Shown in pieces: positions 37,054 through 46,806 of a DNA stretch of 64,000 bases. Source of the DNA: Ideonella paludis (GTDB taxonomy: Bacteria; Pseudomonadota; Gammaproteobacteria; Burkholderiales; Burkholderiaceae_C); NCBI RefSeq assembly GCF_018069865.1, contig NZ_JAGQDG010000002.1:310001-374000 (forward strand), read 5' to 3'. Numbering within the stretch: the first letter of the stretch is position 1; each line of letters starts with the position of its first letter. Under the pieces are notes generated by a model. The model saw only the letters and a program-made list of their open reading frames with translations. It was not told the origin of the DNA and made no database searches. Position numbers and translations under genes: made by a program.

Positions 37054-39399
37054 TCAGAATGCCGATCCGATTTGAAACTGGAAGCGTTGAATTTTATCGC
37101 CCTTGAACGAGCGCAATGGGGTGCCGTAGCTGAGTTTGAGCGGCCCGACGGGCGAGATCCAGCTCAAGCCAATACCCGCTGAGGCGCGCAAATCACTCAA
37201 TGAATTGGTTTGACCGCGCTCTTCGTTGTTCAGAGTTTGGGCACCCAGATTGTTTTGAGTACGCCAGACGTTGCCGGCATCGGCAAAGCCGAAAATGCGT
37301 AGCGACTTATCGTTACCGCTGCCGGGCACAGGCACGTAAAGCTCGGCGTTCAAATTCAGCTTGCGAGAGCCACCGTCATAGGCGCCCGTGATGTCCACGC
37401 CGCCGAAGGAGCCTTGCTCGAACACACGGACGGAGCCCAAGCCGCCCCCGGTGAAGTTCTTGAAGGTCGGGTAACTGCGACCCATGATGCCGTAACCCAA
37501 ACCGACTTCGCCGTTGAGGCCCAACGTGAGCTTCCAGGGCAGGCCAATGTACTGTTGGTACTGTGCGTTCAGGCGCGCATAGCGCAAATCACCCAACAAG
37601 CTCATGTCCAAGTTGAGTCGCTTGTAGGAGCCCCGCGTTGGCGTGATGGGATTGTCTCGCTCGTCACGCGCCCAGCCGACGGTCAAGGGAATCGACAGGC
37701 TATGGCTGCCGTATTGGTTGCGGTGCAAGACATAGCTCTGAGGCAGACCCGAAGCCGTGCCGATGATGTTCTGCTCAGCGCCAATGCCCATGAAGACCGT
37801 GTCGTACTCGGTGAACGGCACACCAAAACGGATCGCCGTGCCAGCAGTGGCCAACTGGAACTCTTCAGCCAGACTGTTCAAGGGCCGAGACGTCTTGTAG
37901 TAGAGGTCAAGCGTGCGGGAGACACCGTCATCGGTGAAGTAAGGATCGGTGGTGCTCACCACCAAATTGCGGCTGGTCTTGCCCGTGTTGACATCCAGCC
38001 CCAAACGATTGCCCGACCCAAAGATGTTCTCTTTTTGGACCGAGACGCTGATGGTCAGCTTGTCGGTTTGGGAGTAGCCCGCGGCCAGCAACAAGCTGCC
38101 AGTGGCCTTCTCGGTGACGTTGAAGGCCAGATCCACTTGGTCCGGTGCGCCCGGGACTTCGTTGGTGTCGACCGTGACCTCATTGAAAAAGCCCAGGCGC
38201 TCGACACGGTCGCGCGAGAGCTTGATCTTGGCGCCGTCATACCAAGAAGACTCCAACTGGCGGAACTCGCGGCGAATCACTTCATCACGCGTCACGGTAT
38301 TGCCCGCCACGCTGATGCGCCGCACGTTGACGCGCTGGCCCGGCACACCCTGCAGCACAACGGCGACTTGGCCAGTTTTGCGGTCGATTTCGGTACGCGG
38401 CTCGACCCGCGCAAAGGCATAGCCGTAGGTACCGTAATGGTCCGTGAACTGCCGTTGTGTGGCAGTGACGTCGTCACCACGATAGGCTTGACCCGGCTGA
38501 ACCAGCACGCGCTGTCGGAAGTCTTGCTCGCGCCCGAGATAGTCCCCTTCCAGGCGCACCGAAGTCACCACGTAAGGCTGGCCTTCATCGATGGTGATGT
38601 TGATGCTGATGTCCTGCTTGTCGGGCGAAATGGTGACCTGGGTCGACTTGACATCAAACTCCAAATAGCCGCGGTTCAGATAGTAGGAGCGCAGCTTTTC
38701 AAGGTCAGCATTGAGCTTGGAGCGGGCGTATCGATCAGTCTTGGTATACCAAGTCAGCCACCCACCGACGGTCAGGTCCAATTCGCCCAGCAGTGTGGAC
38801 TCCGAAAAGGCCTTGGCCCCCAGGATTCGAATCTCCTTGATCTTGGCGACATCGCCTTCGACCACGGTGAAGGTCACGTCGACACGGTTACGCTCGATCG
38901 GTGTGGCCGTGGTCACGACTTCCGCGCCATACAAGCTCTTGGAGAGGTATTGGCGCTTGATTTCTTGCTCAGCTCGGTCCACCACCGCTTTGTCAAACGG
39001 CAGGCCTTCGCCCACGCCATTTTCTTTCAGGGCTTTGACCAACTGGTCTTTGTCAAACTCGCGCAAGCCGACGAAGTTGACCGACGCCACGATGGAGCGC
39101 TCATCGACGACGACGACGACGACTTTGTCATCGATGTCCAGACGAACGTCTTTGAACAGGCCCGTCGCAAACAAGGCCCGCAGCGCAGCAGCCCCTTTGT
39201 CGTCGGTGTAGGTATCGCCCACGCGGAAGGGCAAGGCTCCAAACACGCTGCCAGGGTCGCCGCGCTGCAGGCCTTCAATGCGGATATCCCGGATCTGAAA
39301 GGGCTCAGCAGCCAATGCAGGCAAGGCCTGGGCTGCGCACACCAAAGCCACCAAGGCAGGAATGGGGCGCAAAGAATTCGGGTTGAAGAAAGAGGGCAT
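37054..39399 (-). CDS. bamA: Outer-membrane protein assembly factor BamA
   Basis: A 781-residue Omp85 protein and core of the BAM complex. The signal peptide ends near LAAEPFQ (~30) and is followed by five POTRA domains (~31-430). The 16-strand barrel contains the lid-loop motif VRGF-like region near GLGSVRVFEQ and ends in FQFQIGSAF, the aromatic-terminal signature. The ATG at 39399 gives MPSFFNPNSLRP and a good signal. Companion bamB lies at 61686, far away in this window. Confidence 0.96.
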   Translation of the reverse strand: MPSFFNPNSLRPIPALVALVCAAQALPALAAEPFQIRDIRIEGLQRGDPGSVFGALPFRVGDTYTDDKGAAALRALFATGLFKDVRLDIDDKVVVVVVDERSIVASVNFVGLREFDKDQLVKALKENGVGEGLPFDKAVVDRAEQEIKRQYLSKSLYGAEVVTTATPIERNRVDVTFTVVEGDVAKIKEIRILGAKAFSESTLLGELDLTVGGWLTWYTKTDRYARSKLNADLEKLRSYYLNRGYLEFDVKSTQVTISPDKQDISINITIDEGQPYVVTSVRLEGDYLGREQDFRQRVLVQPGQAYRGDDVTATQRQFTDHYGTYGYAFARVEPRTEIDRKTGQVAVVLQGVPGQRVNVRRISVAGNTVTRDEVIRREFRQLESSWYDGAKIKLSRDRVERLGFFNEVTVDTNEVPGAPDQVDLAFNVTEKATGSLLLAAGYSQTDKLTISVSVQKENIFGSGNRLGLDVNTGKTSRNLVVSTTDPYFTDDGVSRTLDLYYKTSRPLNSLAEEFQLATAGTAIRFGVPFTEYDTVFMGIGAEQNIIGTASGLPQSYVLHRNQYGSHSLSIPLTVGWARDERDNPITPTRGSYKRLNLDMSLLGDLRYARLNAQYQQYIGLPWKLTLGLNGEVGLGYGIMGRSYPTFKNFTGGGLGSVRVFEQGSFGGVDITGAYDGGSRKLNLNAELYVPVPGSGNDKSLRIFGFADAGNVWRTQNNLGAQTLNNEERGQTNSLSDLRASAGIGLSWISPVGPLKLSYGTPLRSFKGDKIQRFQFQIGSAF
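39106..39123 (-). repeat. (GTC)6 trinucleotide run inside bamA
   Basis: Six GTC units (GAC on the plus strand) encode a run of valines in the first POTRA domain of BamA (DKVVVVVVDERS). Units can be gained or lost in frame without breaking the gene. Confidence 0.8.
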
Positions 39400-39412
39400 C
39401 ACAGGGGTGTGT

Positions 39413-40795
39413 TCAGGGCAGGCCAAAAAGGCGCACCAGGTCGTTGGAGAGGGCGATGGTCATCATCAGCAACAGGGCCAACGCTCCACCGCGTTGCAGC
39501 CACTTGAGCCAAACATCGGAGACCGGTCGCCCGGTCAGCCCTTCGAAAAGATAATACATCAGGTGCCCCCCATCGAGCATGGGCAGCGGCAGCAGGTTCA
39601 ACACACCCAGACTCAAACTGACAAGGGCCAGAAACTCTAGGTAATCTGACAGCCCGCGCTGCACCGATTGCCCCGCGCCTTCCGCAATGGACAGCGGACC
39701 GCTCAGGTTCTTGAGCGATGCTTCACCGGTCAACATGCGCCACAGCATCTTCAGACTGAAGGTCGACATCTCGATGGTTCGCGTGACGCCGCGCTCCAAG
39801 CCCTCGATCAAGCCATAGCTCACCTCGATCATCGGAGGGGGCGAGCCAATGAACGCTTCGACCCGGCCGAATCGTGCCTCTCCCTCTGTCGAGACCTTGG
39901 GGGACACCTGCAGTGTCATGCGCTGACCTGCACGCTCAATGGTCCAGTGCATCGGGGCCGGCGCATCGACATGAGCCCGAATGCGGTCTCGCAGCCAGGC
40001 CGCATCCAGCACCACTTGCTCGTCCACCAAGAGCACTCGATCGCCCTTCTGCAGACCCGCCGCAGAGGCCGCACCACCGGCTTTGACCTCGCCCATCACA
40101 GGCTCGGCATAACCGCCTCGCAAGCCTATACGGGTGATGGTCTTCAGGTCGAGCTGTGCGCCTTCACCCAAGTGCGACAACTCCAGCAACACTTCTTGGC
40201 GTTTGCGACCCTCTTCTTTACCCACCAAGAGATGTAAAGACTGCCCTTGACCGGCGGCTTGATCCAAAGACTGGAACAGATCCGCAAAGCTGATCACATC
40301 ACGCCACTCCGACGCCTCGGTGCTGCGCGTGGCCAGCACACGGTCTCCAGCCCTCAACCCGGCCTGCGCCGCCAAGCTGGCCGCAGGCGGTGTGGCCAAC
40401 ACGGCTTCAGGCTCTTTCTTGCCGGTCCAGGCCACCAGCGTGAACAGCAACACGGCCAAGAGCAGGTTCAGCAACGGCCCCGCAGCCACAATGGCCGCGC
40501 GCTGGCGCAACGGCTTGGCATCGAAGGTGAAGGCTCGCTCGGAGGGCAAGACCACGCCCTCCCGGCTGTCTAGAAAGCGGACATAGCCCCCCAAAGGGAG
40601 TGCTGACAGCGTGAACTCCGTGGCGCCCGGGTGGCGCTGCCGACGCCAGAGCACCGAGCCAAAGCCCACCGAGAAGCGCAACACCCGCACACCACACCAG
40701 CGCGCCACCTGGTAGTGGCCCCATTCATGCACGATGACCAGCAGGCCCAGCGTGATGATGAAGCCGAAGGTGCTGAAGAAAAAGTTGTTGAGCAT
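39413..40795 (-). CDS. rseP: Site-2 intramembrane zinc protease RseP
   Basis: A 460-residue S2P metalloprotease. The zinc motif HEWGH is at residues 23-27 in the first transmembrane segment. Two periplasmic PDZ domains follow (~110-300), and the second metal-ligand motif is NLLPLPMLDGGHLMYY near the C-terminus (~400). In the sigma-E response it cuts RseA after DegS. It lies between dxr and bamA, the usual order. Confidence 0.96.
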   Translation of the reverse strand: MLNNFFFSTFGFIITLGLLVIVHEWGHYQVARWCGVRVLRFSVGFGSVLWRRQRHPGATEFTLSALPLGGYVRFLDSREGVVLPSERAFTFDAKPLRQRAAIVAAGPLLNLLLAVLLFTLVAWTGKKEPEAVLATPPAASLAAQAGLRAGDRVLATRSTEASEWRDVISFADLFQSLDQAAGQGQSLHLLVGKEEGRKRQEVLLELSHLGEGAQLDLKTITRIGLRGGYAEPVMGEVKAGGAASAAGLQKGDRVLLVDEQVVLDAAWLRDRIRAHVDAPAPMHWTIERAGQRMTLQVSPKVSTEGEARFGRVEAFIGSPPPMIEVSYGLIEGLERGVTRTIEMSTFSLKMLWRMLTGEASLKNLSGPLSIAEGAGQSVQRGLSDYLEFLALVSLSLGVLNLLPLPMLDGGHLMYYLFEGLTGRPVSDVWLKWLQRGGALALLLMMTIALSNDLVRLFGLP

Positions 40796-40815
40796 GATGG
40801 AGAGACTTCGGCCTC

Positions 40816-42009
40816 TCAGGGTTTGGACAGCGTTGCCATCAAGGACTTGGCCGCCTGACGGGCACGCTGATCTAGGCTCAGCAGACCGTCGATGCTTTGG
40901 GACTCCTGGGCTTGGGGCAGCACGGCGGCCAGCACATCGGCATTGACCCGGTGAATGGCATCGAAACGGATCTGGCGGTCCAGGAACGCGGCCACCGCTT
41001 CTTCGTTAGCGGCGTTCAGGACGGTGGTGCTGCCCTCAGGCCCACGCAGCGCGTCCCAGGCCAGAAAGAAGCCGGGGAAGCGCGAGCGCTCTGGCGCTTC
41101 AAAGGTCAGTGCCTTGAGGCTGAGGAAGTCCAAAGCGCTGGCACCAGACTCGATGCGCTCCGGGAAGGACAAGCCATAGGCAATGGGCACGCGCATATCG
41201 GGCGTGCCCAATTGCGCCAGCACCGAGTTGTCTTTGCAGACCACCATGGAGTGGATGATGCTCTGCGGATGAATCACCACCTTGATCTGCTCGGGCGTGA
41301 GGCCAAACAGCCAACGCGCCTCAATGACCTCCAAGGCCTTGTTCATCATGGTGGCGGAATCGACCGAGATCTTGCGGCCCATCACCCAGTTGGGATGGGC
41401 ACAGGCCTGCTCGGGTGTGATGTCCGCCAGGGTGGCCGGATCACGTTGGCGGAAGGGGCCGCCCGAGGCAGTGAGAACAATGTGGTCGATGCGAGCCCGC
41501 CAAGTCTGACGATCTTCGGGCAGGCACTGGAAGATGGCGGAGTGCTCGCTGTCGATGGGCAGCAAGGTGGCGCCCCCTTCCTCGACCGCCCGCATGAACA
41601 GCGCACCGCCCACCACCAAGGCTTCTTTGTTGGCCAGCAGCAGGCGCTTGCCGGCCCGGGCCGCGGCGATGCAGGGGGCCAAACCAGCGGCGCCCACAAT
41701 GGACGCCATCACAGTGGTCACCTCCGGGTGGGCCGCCAAATCATTCAAGGCCTGGGCGCCGGACAACACCTCCGTGGGGCAGCCTTCTGCCTTGAGGCGC
41801 TGCGCCAGGGCAAGCGCCGCATCCGGCTGCACCATGGCGGCAAAACGGGGGCGCCACTGCAGGCATTGCGCAGCCAGTTCATCCACCCGCTGAGCCCCCG
41901 TCAGGGCGAAGACTTCGTAGCGGTCTGGGTGACGCGCAACAACGTCTAGGGTGTTGGAGCCCACCGAGCCTGTTGAGCCCAAAATGCACAGGGATTGCCG
42001 TTGGCTCAT
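40816..42009 (-). CDS. dxr: 1-deoxy-D-xylulose-5-phosphate reductoisomerase
   Basis: A 397-residue MEP-pathway enzyme making 2-C-methyl-D-erythritol 4-phosphate. NADPH motif LGSTGSVGSNTLDVV is at the N-terminus. The metal and substrate site has LLPIDSEHSAIFQCL and LTASGGPFR, and SVDSATMMNKALEVIEA is typical. The ATG at 42009 is placed five bases after GAGG; GTG and ATG codons just upstream are alternatives. Product isoprenoids feed UppS, encoded two genes away. Confidence 0.96.
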   Translation of the reverse strand: MSQRQSLCILGSTGSVGSNTLDVVARHPDRYEVFALTGAQRVDELAAQCLQWRPRFAAMVQPDAALALAQRLKAEGCPTEVLSGAQALNDLAAHPEVTTVMASIVGAAGLAPCIAAARAGKRLLLANKEALVVGGALFMRAVEEGGATLLPIDSEHSAIFQCLPEDRQTWRARIDHIVLTASGGPFRQRDPATLADITPEQACAHPNWVMGRKISVDSATMMNKALEVIEARWLFGLTPEQIKVVIHPQSIIHSMVVCKDNSVLAQLGTPDMRVPIAYGLSFPERIESGASALDFLSLKALTFEAPERSRFPGFFLAWDALRGPEGSTTVLNAANEEAVAAFLDRQIRFDAIHRVNADVLAAVLPQAQESQSIDGLLSLDQRARQAAKSLMATLSKP

Positions 42010-42016
42010 CATCACC

Positions 42017-42865
42017 TCAAGAAGCAGCGGCCAGAGACGCCAAAGCCATCACGGCAGGCAGAACTGGCAAGAGTGCGTCCACCCGATCCAGCACACCCCC
42101 GTGCCCCGGCAACAAGGCGCTGGAATCTTTGGCCCCCACCGCGCGCTTGACCAAGGACTCCACCAAGTCTCCCATCACACTCAACATGCACAAGAAGATG
42201 AGGGAGACCAAAAAGCCCACTGTACCCAGGCGACCCCAGAGCACGGCAAAAACGCTGGTGGTTTGGCCAAAAATGGCTGCCTCGACATGGAGCCAGCCCC
42301 ATGCCAGCACCAACACACCGGCCACGCCACCCATCACACCTTCCCAGCTCTTGCCAGGGCTGATTGCCGGCGCGAGCTTGCGGCGCCCAAACAGGCGGCC
42401 GGCTGCGTAAGCCGCGATATCCGCCATCCAGACCACGCACAGCGCCGACAAAATGAAATCGAGGCCGCGCAACTTGGCACTGGCCAAAGCCAGCCAAGCC
42501 ACCACCAAAATGAACGTGCCCAACAGCAGGCGCAAGGCCTGAGACAGGCGCGGCCAGCCTTGCGGCCCCGCTTTGAGGGCCAGCGCCCCACCGAGCACCC
42601 AACAGCCGGTGGTCAACCACCAGAGCCAAGCCGGCACATGGCCGACCCACCCGGTATCCCACAGCATCACGCAGGCCAAAAAGACCACACCCCCAATGCC
42701 CAAGGCTGGCACCAATGTCAGTCCGTTCAGGCGCCCCCACTCCCAGCCTGCGGCGGCAATCATGATCAAGGTGATGGCCAAAAAGGGCATGGCATTGCCC
42801 GTGATGAGCGCCGGCAGCAGCGCTGCCAGCAACACCAGCGCCGTCAAAATTCTAGGCAAGAGCAT
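42017..42865 (-). CDS. cdsA: Phosphatidate cytidylyltransferase
   Basis: A 282-residue polytopic membrane enzyme forming CDP-diacylglycerol from phosphatidate and CTP. About seven transmembrane helices are visible. The catalytic region holds DIAAYAAGRLFGRRKLAPAISPGKSWEG and ends with the CDP-diacylglycerol signature SVMGDLVESLVKRAVGAKDSS ... HGGVLDRVD. It follows uppS by 14 bases. Confidence 0.95.
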   Translation of the reverse strand: MLLPRILTALVLLAALLPALITGNAMPFLAITLIMIAAAGWEWGRLNGLTLVPALGIGGVVFLACVMLWDTGWVGHVPAWLWWLTTGCWVLGGALALKAGPQGWPRLSQALRLLLGTFILVVAWLALASAKLRGLDFILSALCVVWMADIAAYAAGRLFGRRKLAPAISPGKSWEGVMGGVAGVLVLAWGWLHVEAAIFGQTTSVFAVLWGRLGTVGFLVSLIFLCMLSVMGDLVESLVKRAVGAKDSSALLPGHGGVLDRVDALLPVLPAVMALASLAAAS

Positions 42866-42879
42866 GGGGTGAACCCAAG

Positions 42880-43644
42880 TTAGACCGCGGGCCCGGAAGC
42901 CTCGGTTTTGACGCCACCAAAGCGCCGGTCACGGCGCGCAAAGGCCGCCAAGGCCTTGTCCATCTCCGCCACATCGAAATCGGGCCAGAGACAATCTGTG
43001 AAGTGGAACTCAGCGTAAGCGATCTGCCACAGCAAGAAGTTGCTGATACGAATCTCGCCGCCAGTGCGGATGAACAGATCGGGGTCAGGGGCATGGCTCA
43101 GGGCCATGCGGGCAGAGAGCGCCTCTTCGGTGAGCTGATCTGCCGTCAAGCCATCAGCCATGGCTTGGCGGCAGGCCTGAACCACGTCCCAGCGCCCACC
43201 GTAGTTGAAGGCCACCGTCAAGGTCAGGCCGGTGTTGTTGGCCGTGACGCGCTCGGCCTCGTTCCAGGCCTCGCGGACCTTGGGTGATACCGCAGAGCGC
43301 TCACCCATCACCTTGATACGCACGCCTTGCTCGGCCAAGCGCATCAGGTACTTGGAGACACCCACCAGCACCAGGTTCATCAGGCCCGAGACTTCCTCTT
43401 CGGGGCGCTTCCAGTTCTCAGACGAAAACGCGTAGAGCGTCAGGAAGCTGATGCCACGGCGCTGGCAGTCGGCGATGACATTCATCACCGTTTCCATGCC
43501 GGCCTTGTGACCGAAGACCCGCGGCATGAAGCGCTTGCGGGCCCAGCGGCCGTTGCCGTCCATCACGATGGCCACATGCCGCGGCACCTCTGCGCCCGCA
43601 GAGGCGGGCGCAGCCGGTGTGGAGCTGCCAGAAAAGAAAGACAT
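42880..43644 (-). CDS. uppS: Undecaprenyl diphosphate synthase
   Basis: A 254-residue cis-prenyltransferase making the C55 lipid carrier for peptidoglycan and O-antigen. The catalytic aspartate is in HVAIVMDGNGRWA, followed by GHKAGMETV, FSSENWKRP and the C-terminal PDLFIRTGGEIRISNFLLWQ. The ATG at 43644 is preferred to a GTG one codon upstream. Confidence 0.96.
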   Translation of the reverse strand: MSFFSGSSTPAAPASAGAEVPRHVAIVMDGNGRWARKRFMPRVFGHKAGMETVMNVIADCQRRGISFLTLYAFSSENWKRPEEEVSGLMNLVLVGVSKYLMRLAEQGVRIKVMGERSAVSPKVREAWNEAERVTANNTGLTLTVAFNYGGRWDVVQACRQAMADGLTADQLTEEALSARMALSHAPDPDLFIRTGGEIRISNFLLWQIAYAEFHFTDCLWPDFDVAEMDKALAAFARRDRRFGGVKTEASGPAV

Positions 43645-43652
43645 CACAGGCG

Positions 43653-44216
43653 TCAGACCGCCAGAATCTCGGCTTCCTTGCCTGCCACCAGCCTGTCGAT
43701 CTCGCTGATCACGCGATCGGTCAGCTTTTGCACGTCGTCATGGGTGCGACGCTCGTCGTCTTCCGTGGCCAGCTTGTCTTTGACCAGCTTCTTGACTTGT
43801 TCGTTGGCATCGCGGCGCAGGTTGCGGACGGCCACTTTGGCGTCTTCACCCGCATTGCGGACCACTTTGGTCAGCTCTTTGCGGCGCTCTTCGGTCAGCG
43901 CGGGCATAGGCACGCGCAGCAAGTCACCTTGGGCGGAGGGGTTCAAGCCCAAGTCGGACTCGCGAATGGCCTTCTCAATCTTGGCGCCCATGCCCTTTTC
44001 CCAGGGCTGAACACTGATGGTGCGCGCATCCATGAGGCTGACGTTAGCCACTTGGCTGATGGGCACCAAAGAGCCGTAGTAATCCACCTGCACTTGATCC
44101 AAGATGCCGGGGTGGGCACGGCCGGTACGGATCTTGTGCAACTCGTTCTTGAAAGCTTCGATGGACTTGGCCATCTTGGCTTCAGCGTTCTTTTTGATGT
44201 CAGCAATCGTCGTCAT
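43653..44216 (-). CDS. frr: Ribosome recycling factor
   Basis: A 187-residue RRF that splits post-termination ribosomes with EF-G. The long three-helix bundle is evident ([15 protein letters not shown] at the start, [15 protein letters not shown] near the end), with the beta/alpha domain between. It follows pyrH by 11 bases. Confidence 0.97.
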   Translation of the reverse strand: MTTIADIKKNAEAKMAKSIEAFKNELHKIRTGRAHPGILDQVQVDYYGSLVPISQVANVSLMDARTISVQPWEKGMGAKIEKAIRESDLGLNPSAQGDLLRVPMPALTEERRKELTKVVRNAGEDAKVAVRNLRRDANEQVKKLVKDKLATEDDERRTHDDVQKLTDRVISEIDRLVAGKEAEILAV

Positions 44217-44227
44217 GCATCAGCTCC

Positions 44228-44938
44228 TCAGACATGCACCAAAGTGCCTTCGTCTTCGCCCATCACCACACGCTTGAGCGCGCCGGGCTTGAAGATGGAG
44301 AACACCTTGATGGGCAACTTTTGGTCGCGGCACAAGGCAAAGGCCGTGGCATCCAGCACCTGCAGGTTCTTTGCAATGGCCTCATCAAACGAGATGTTGG
44401 TGTAGCGGGTCGCGGCCGCGTCCTTCTTGGGGTCCGCCGTGTAGACGCCGTCCACCTTGGTGGCCTTCAAGACCACCTGTGCACCGATCTCAGCGCCGCG
44501 CAGCGCAGCCGCCGTGTCAGTGGTGAAGAAGGGGTTGCCCGTGCCGGCTGCAAACACCACGACCTTGCCCTCTTCGAGGTACTGCAAGGCCTTGGGTCGC
44601 ACATAGGGCTCGACCACCTGGTCAATGGCAATGGCCGACATGACGCGCGCCGTCATGCCTTCTTGGCGCATGGTGTCTGCCAGGGCCAGGGAGTTCATCA
44701 CCGTGGCCAGCATGCCCATGTAGTCGGCTGTGGCTCGGTCCATGCCGACCGACCCACCGGCCACGCCACGGAAAATGTTGCCACCACCGATCACCACCGC
44801 CACTTCACAACCCAGCTGAGTCACTTCCTGCACTTCGCGCACCATGCGGACGATGGTGGCTCGGTTGATGCCGTAGGCATCATCGCCCATCAGGGCTTCA
44901 CCGGACAATTTCAGGAGGATGCGCTTGTACGCTGGCAT
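44228..44938 (-). CDS. pyrH: Uridylate kinase
   Basis: A 236-residue bacterial UMP kinase of the amino-acid kinase family. Motifs include [24 protein letters not shown], and [22 protein letters not shown] at the nucleotide site. Conserved order tsf-pyrH-frr-uppS supports it. Confidence 0.97.
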   Translation of the reverse strand: MPAYKRILLKLSGEALMGDDAYGINRATIVRMVREVQEVTQLGCEVAVVIGGGNIFRGVAGGSVGMDRATADYMGMLATVMNSLALADTMRQEGMTARVMSAIAIDQVVEPYVRPKALQYLEEGKVVVFAAGTGNPFFTTDTAAALRGAEIGAQVVLKATKVDGVYTADPKKDAAATRYTNISFDEAIAKNLQVLDATAFALCRDQKLPIKVFSIFKPGALKRVVMGEDEGTLVHV

Positions 44939-45031
44939 GCGGTGGACCTTTGCGAAGTGGGATCTGGCGGTTCAATGGCAGTGTACGCGTGGCACCCCGT
45001 GTGCAGGTGCCAACGCATACAGTGCGAGGGC

Positions 45032-45928
45032 TTATTGGCCCTTGGCAGCGGCGACCTGAGCGGCCACTTCAGCGGCGAAGTCGTCCACCTTCTTCTCAAT
45101 GCCTTCACCCACCACGTACAGGGTGAAACCCTTGACGGTGGTGTTGGCAGCCTTGAGCATCTGCTCCACGGTTTGCTTGCCGTCAGCGGCCTTCACAAAC
45201 ACTTGGTTGGACAGAGAGACTTCCTTCAGGTACTTCTGAACGGCACCGTCGACCATCTTGGCGACGATGTCGGCAGGCTTACCGGACTCAGCAGCCTTCT
45301 CAGCGGCAATCTTGCGCTCTTTCTCGACCAGATCAGCCGGCACGTCAGACTGCGACAGCGACACAGGCTTCATCGCGGCCACGTGCATGGCCACATCCTT
45401 GGCAGCCACGTCAGAGCCGGTGTATTCCACCACCACGCCGATGCGGGTGCCGTGCAGATAGCTGGCCAAGTTGCCGCCGTTGGTCCAACGCTGGAAGCGA
45501 CGGACGGACATGTTCTCGCCGATCTTGCCGATCAGGCCCTTGCGCACGTCTTCCACGGTGGGGCCGAAGCCGTCTTGGCTCAACGGCAGGGCCGACAGCG
45601 CAGCCACATCGGCCGGGCCGTGTGCAGCCACCAATTCAGCCAGCGCCTTAGAGAAGGCCAGGAAGGAGTCGTTCTTGGTGACGAAGTCGGTTTCGCAGTT
45701 GACTTCGATCATGGCGCCGGTGGTGCCCGACACGGAAGCGGCGATCACGCCTTCTGCCGTCACGCGCGAAGCAGCCTTGCCGGCCTTGGAGCCCAGCTTG
45801 ACGCGCAAGATTTCTTCAGCGCGGGCCATGTCGCCCTCAGCTTCCGTCAGTGCTTTCTTGCACTCCATCATCGGGGCGTCGGTCTTGGCGCGCAGTTCTG
45901 CGACCATGCTGGCGGTAATCGCTGCCAT
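45032..45928 (-). CDS. tsf: Elongation factor Ts
   Basis: A 298-residue nucleotide exchange factor for EF-Tu. It has the N-terminal UBA-like domain ([22 protein letters not shown]) and the ETDFV motif ([12 protein letters not shown]), then two core subdomains. It is separated from rpsB by 131 bases that hold an intercistronic terminator. Confidence 0.97.
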   Translation of the reverse strand: MAAITASMVAELRAKTDAPMMECKKALTEAEGDMARAEEILRVKLGSKAGKAASRVTAEGVIAASVSGTTGAMIEVNCETDFVTKNDSFLAFSKALAELVAAHGPADVAALSALPLSQDGFGPTVEDVRKGLIGKIGENMSVRRFQRWTNGGNLASYLHGTRIGVVVEYTGSDVAAKDVAMHVAAMKPVSLSQSDVPADLVEKERKIAAEKAAESGKPADIVAKMVDGAVQKYLKEVSLSNQVFVKAADGKQTVEQMLKAANTTVKGFTLYVVGEGIEKKVDDFAAEVAAQVAAAKGQ

Positions 45929-46009
45929 GTGTATTCTCCGGTTCTATCGAGCCTGCCCCACACTGTGGCGGCCTAGCTCGGATTGATGAATGAACTTCTC
46001 AAAGCTGTG

Positions 46010-46030
46010 AAAAAGGGGCCTTAAAGCCCC
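46010..46030 (-). terminator. Intercistronic terminator/attenuator between rpsB and tsf
   Basis: On the minus strand GGGGC (46030-46026) pairs with GCCCC (46019-46015) and is followed by TTTTT (46014-46010). It sits just after the rpsB stop and would reduce read-through into tsf; a similar arrangement is known between rpsB and tsf of other bacteria. Confidence 0.75.
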
Positions 46031-46059
46031 TCGTTCACTGGCGCTCAAGCGCGCGAGGC

Positions 46060-46806
46060 TCAGGCTTGCTCGTTGACTTCAACGAACTCGTCGCCTTCAG
46101 CGGCAACAGCTTGGACCAACTCGGTGGTCGCGTTAGCCTTGCCTTCGAGGACGGCGTCAGCGACAGCCTTGGCGTACAGCGCAACGGCCTTGGCCGAGTC
46201 GTCGTTGCCAGGGATGATGTAGTCCACGCCTTCGGGCGAGTGGTTGGTGTCGACCACGCCGATGACGGGAATGCCCAGCTTGCGAGCTTCAGCCACAGCG
46301 ATCTTGTGGTAGCCGACGTCGATCACGAACAGCGCATCAGGCAGAGCAGCCATGTCTTGGATGCCGCCGATGTCTTTTTCCAGCTTGGCCAACTCGCGAT
46401 CGAACAGCAGCGCTTCCTTCTTGATGCGCAGCTCAGCGCCGGCATCCTTCTGGGCTTGCATGTCCTTGAGCTTCTTCAAGGAGCCCTTGACCGTCTTGAA
46501 GTTGGTCAGCATGCCGCCCAGCCAGCGCTGGTCCACATAAGGCATGCCAGCGCGCTGGGCTTCCAGGGCGACGAAGTCACGAGCTTGACGCTTGGTGCCC
46601 ACCATCAGGATGGAGCCGCGCTTGGCCGACAGTTGGCGCACGAACTTCAGGGCTTCTTCAAACTTGGGGAGAGTCTTCTCCAAGTTGATGATGTGGATCT
46701 TGTTGCGATGGCCGTAGATGTACGGGGCCATCTTGGGGTTCCAGAAGCGGGTTTGGTGGCCAAAGTGGACACCGGCTTCCAGCATTTCACGCATTGAAAC
46801 GGACAT
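46060..46806 (-). CDS. rpsB: 30S ribosomal protein S2
   Basis: A 248-residue uS2. It begins [26 protein letters not shown], followed by [17 protein letters not shown] and the internal [14 protein letters not shown]; the C-terminal part has [13 protein letters not shown]. The ATG at 46806 lies behind GGAG. It is the first gene of the envelope/translation cluster and has a leader of about 200 bases. Confidence 0.97.
   Translation of the reverse strand: MSVSMREMLEAGVHFGHQTRFWNPKMAPYIYGHRNKIHIINLEKTLPKFEEALKFVRQLSAKRGSILMVGTKRQARDFVALEAQRAGMPYVDQRWLGGMLTNFKTVKGSLKKLKDMQAQKDAGAELRIKKEALLFDRELAKLEKDIGGIQDMAALPDALFVIDVGYHKIAVAEARKLGIPVIGVVDTNHSPEGVDYIIPGNDDSAKAVALYAKAVADAVLEGKANATTELVQAVAAEGDEFVEVNEQA

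Noticed and set aside
37414-39507. A 697-codon open frame opposite bamA
   Set aside because: It is the reverse-strand shadow of a certain gene and runs past both its ends without any motif.
44234-45976. A 580-codon open frame opposite pyrH and tsf
   Set aside because: It spans two well-supported genes and their intergenic gap; the translation is histidine- and glycine-rich without domains.
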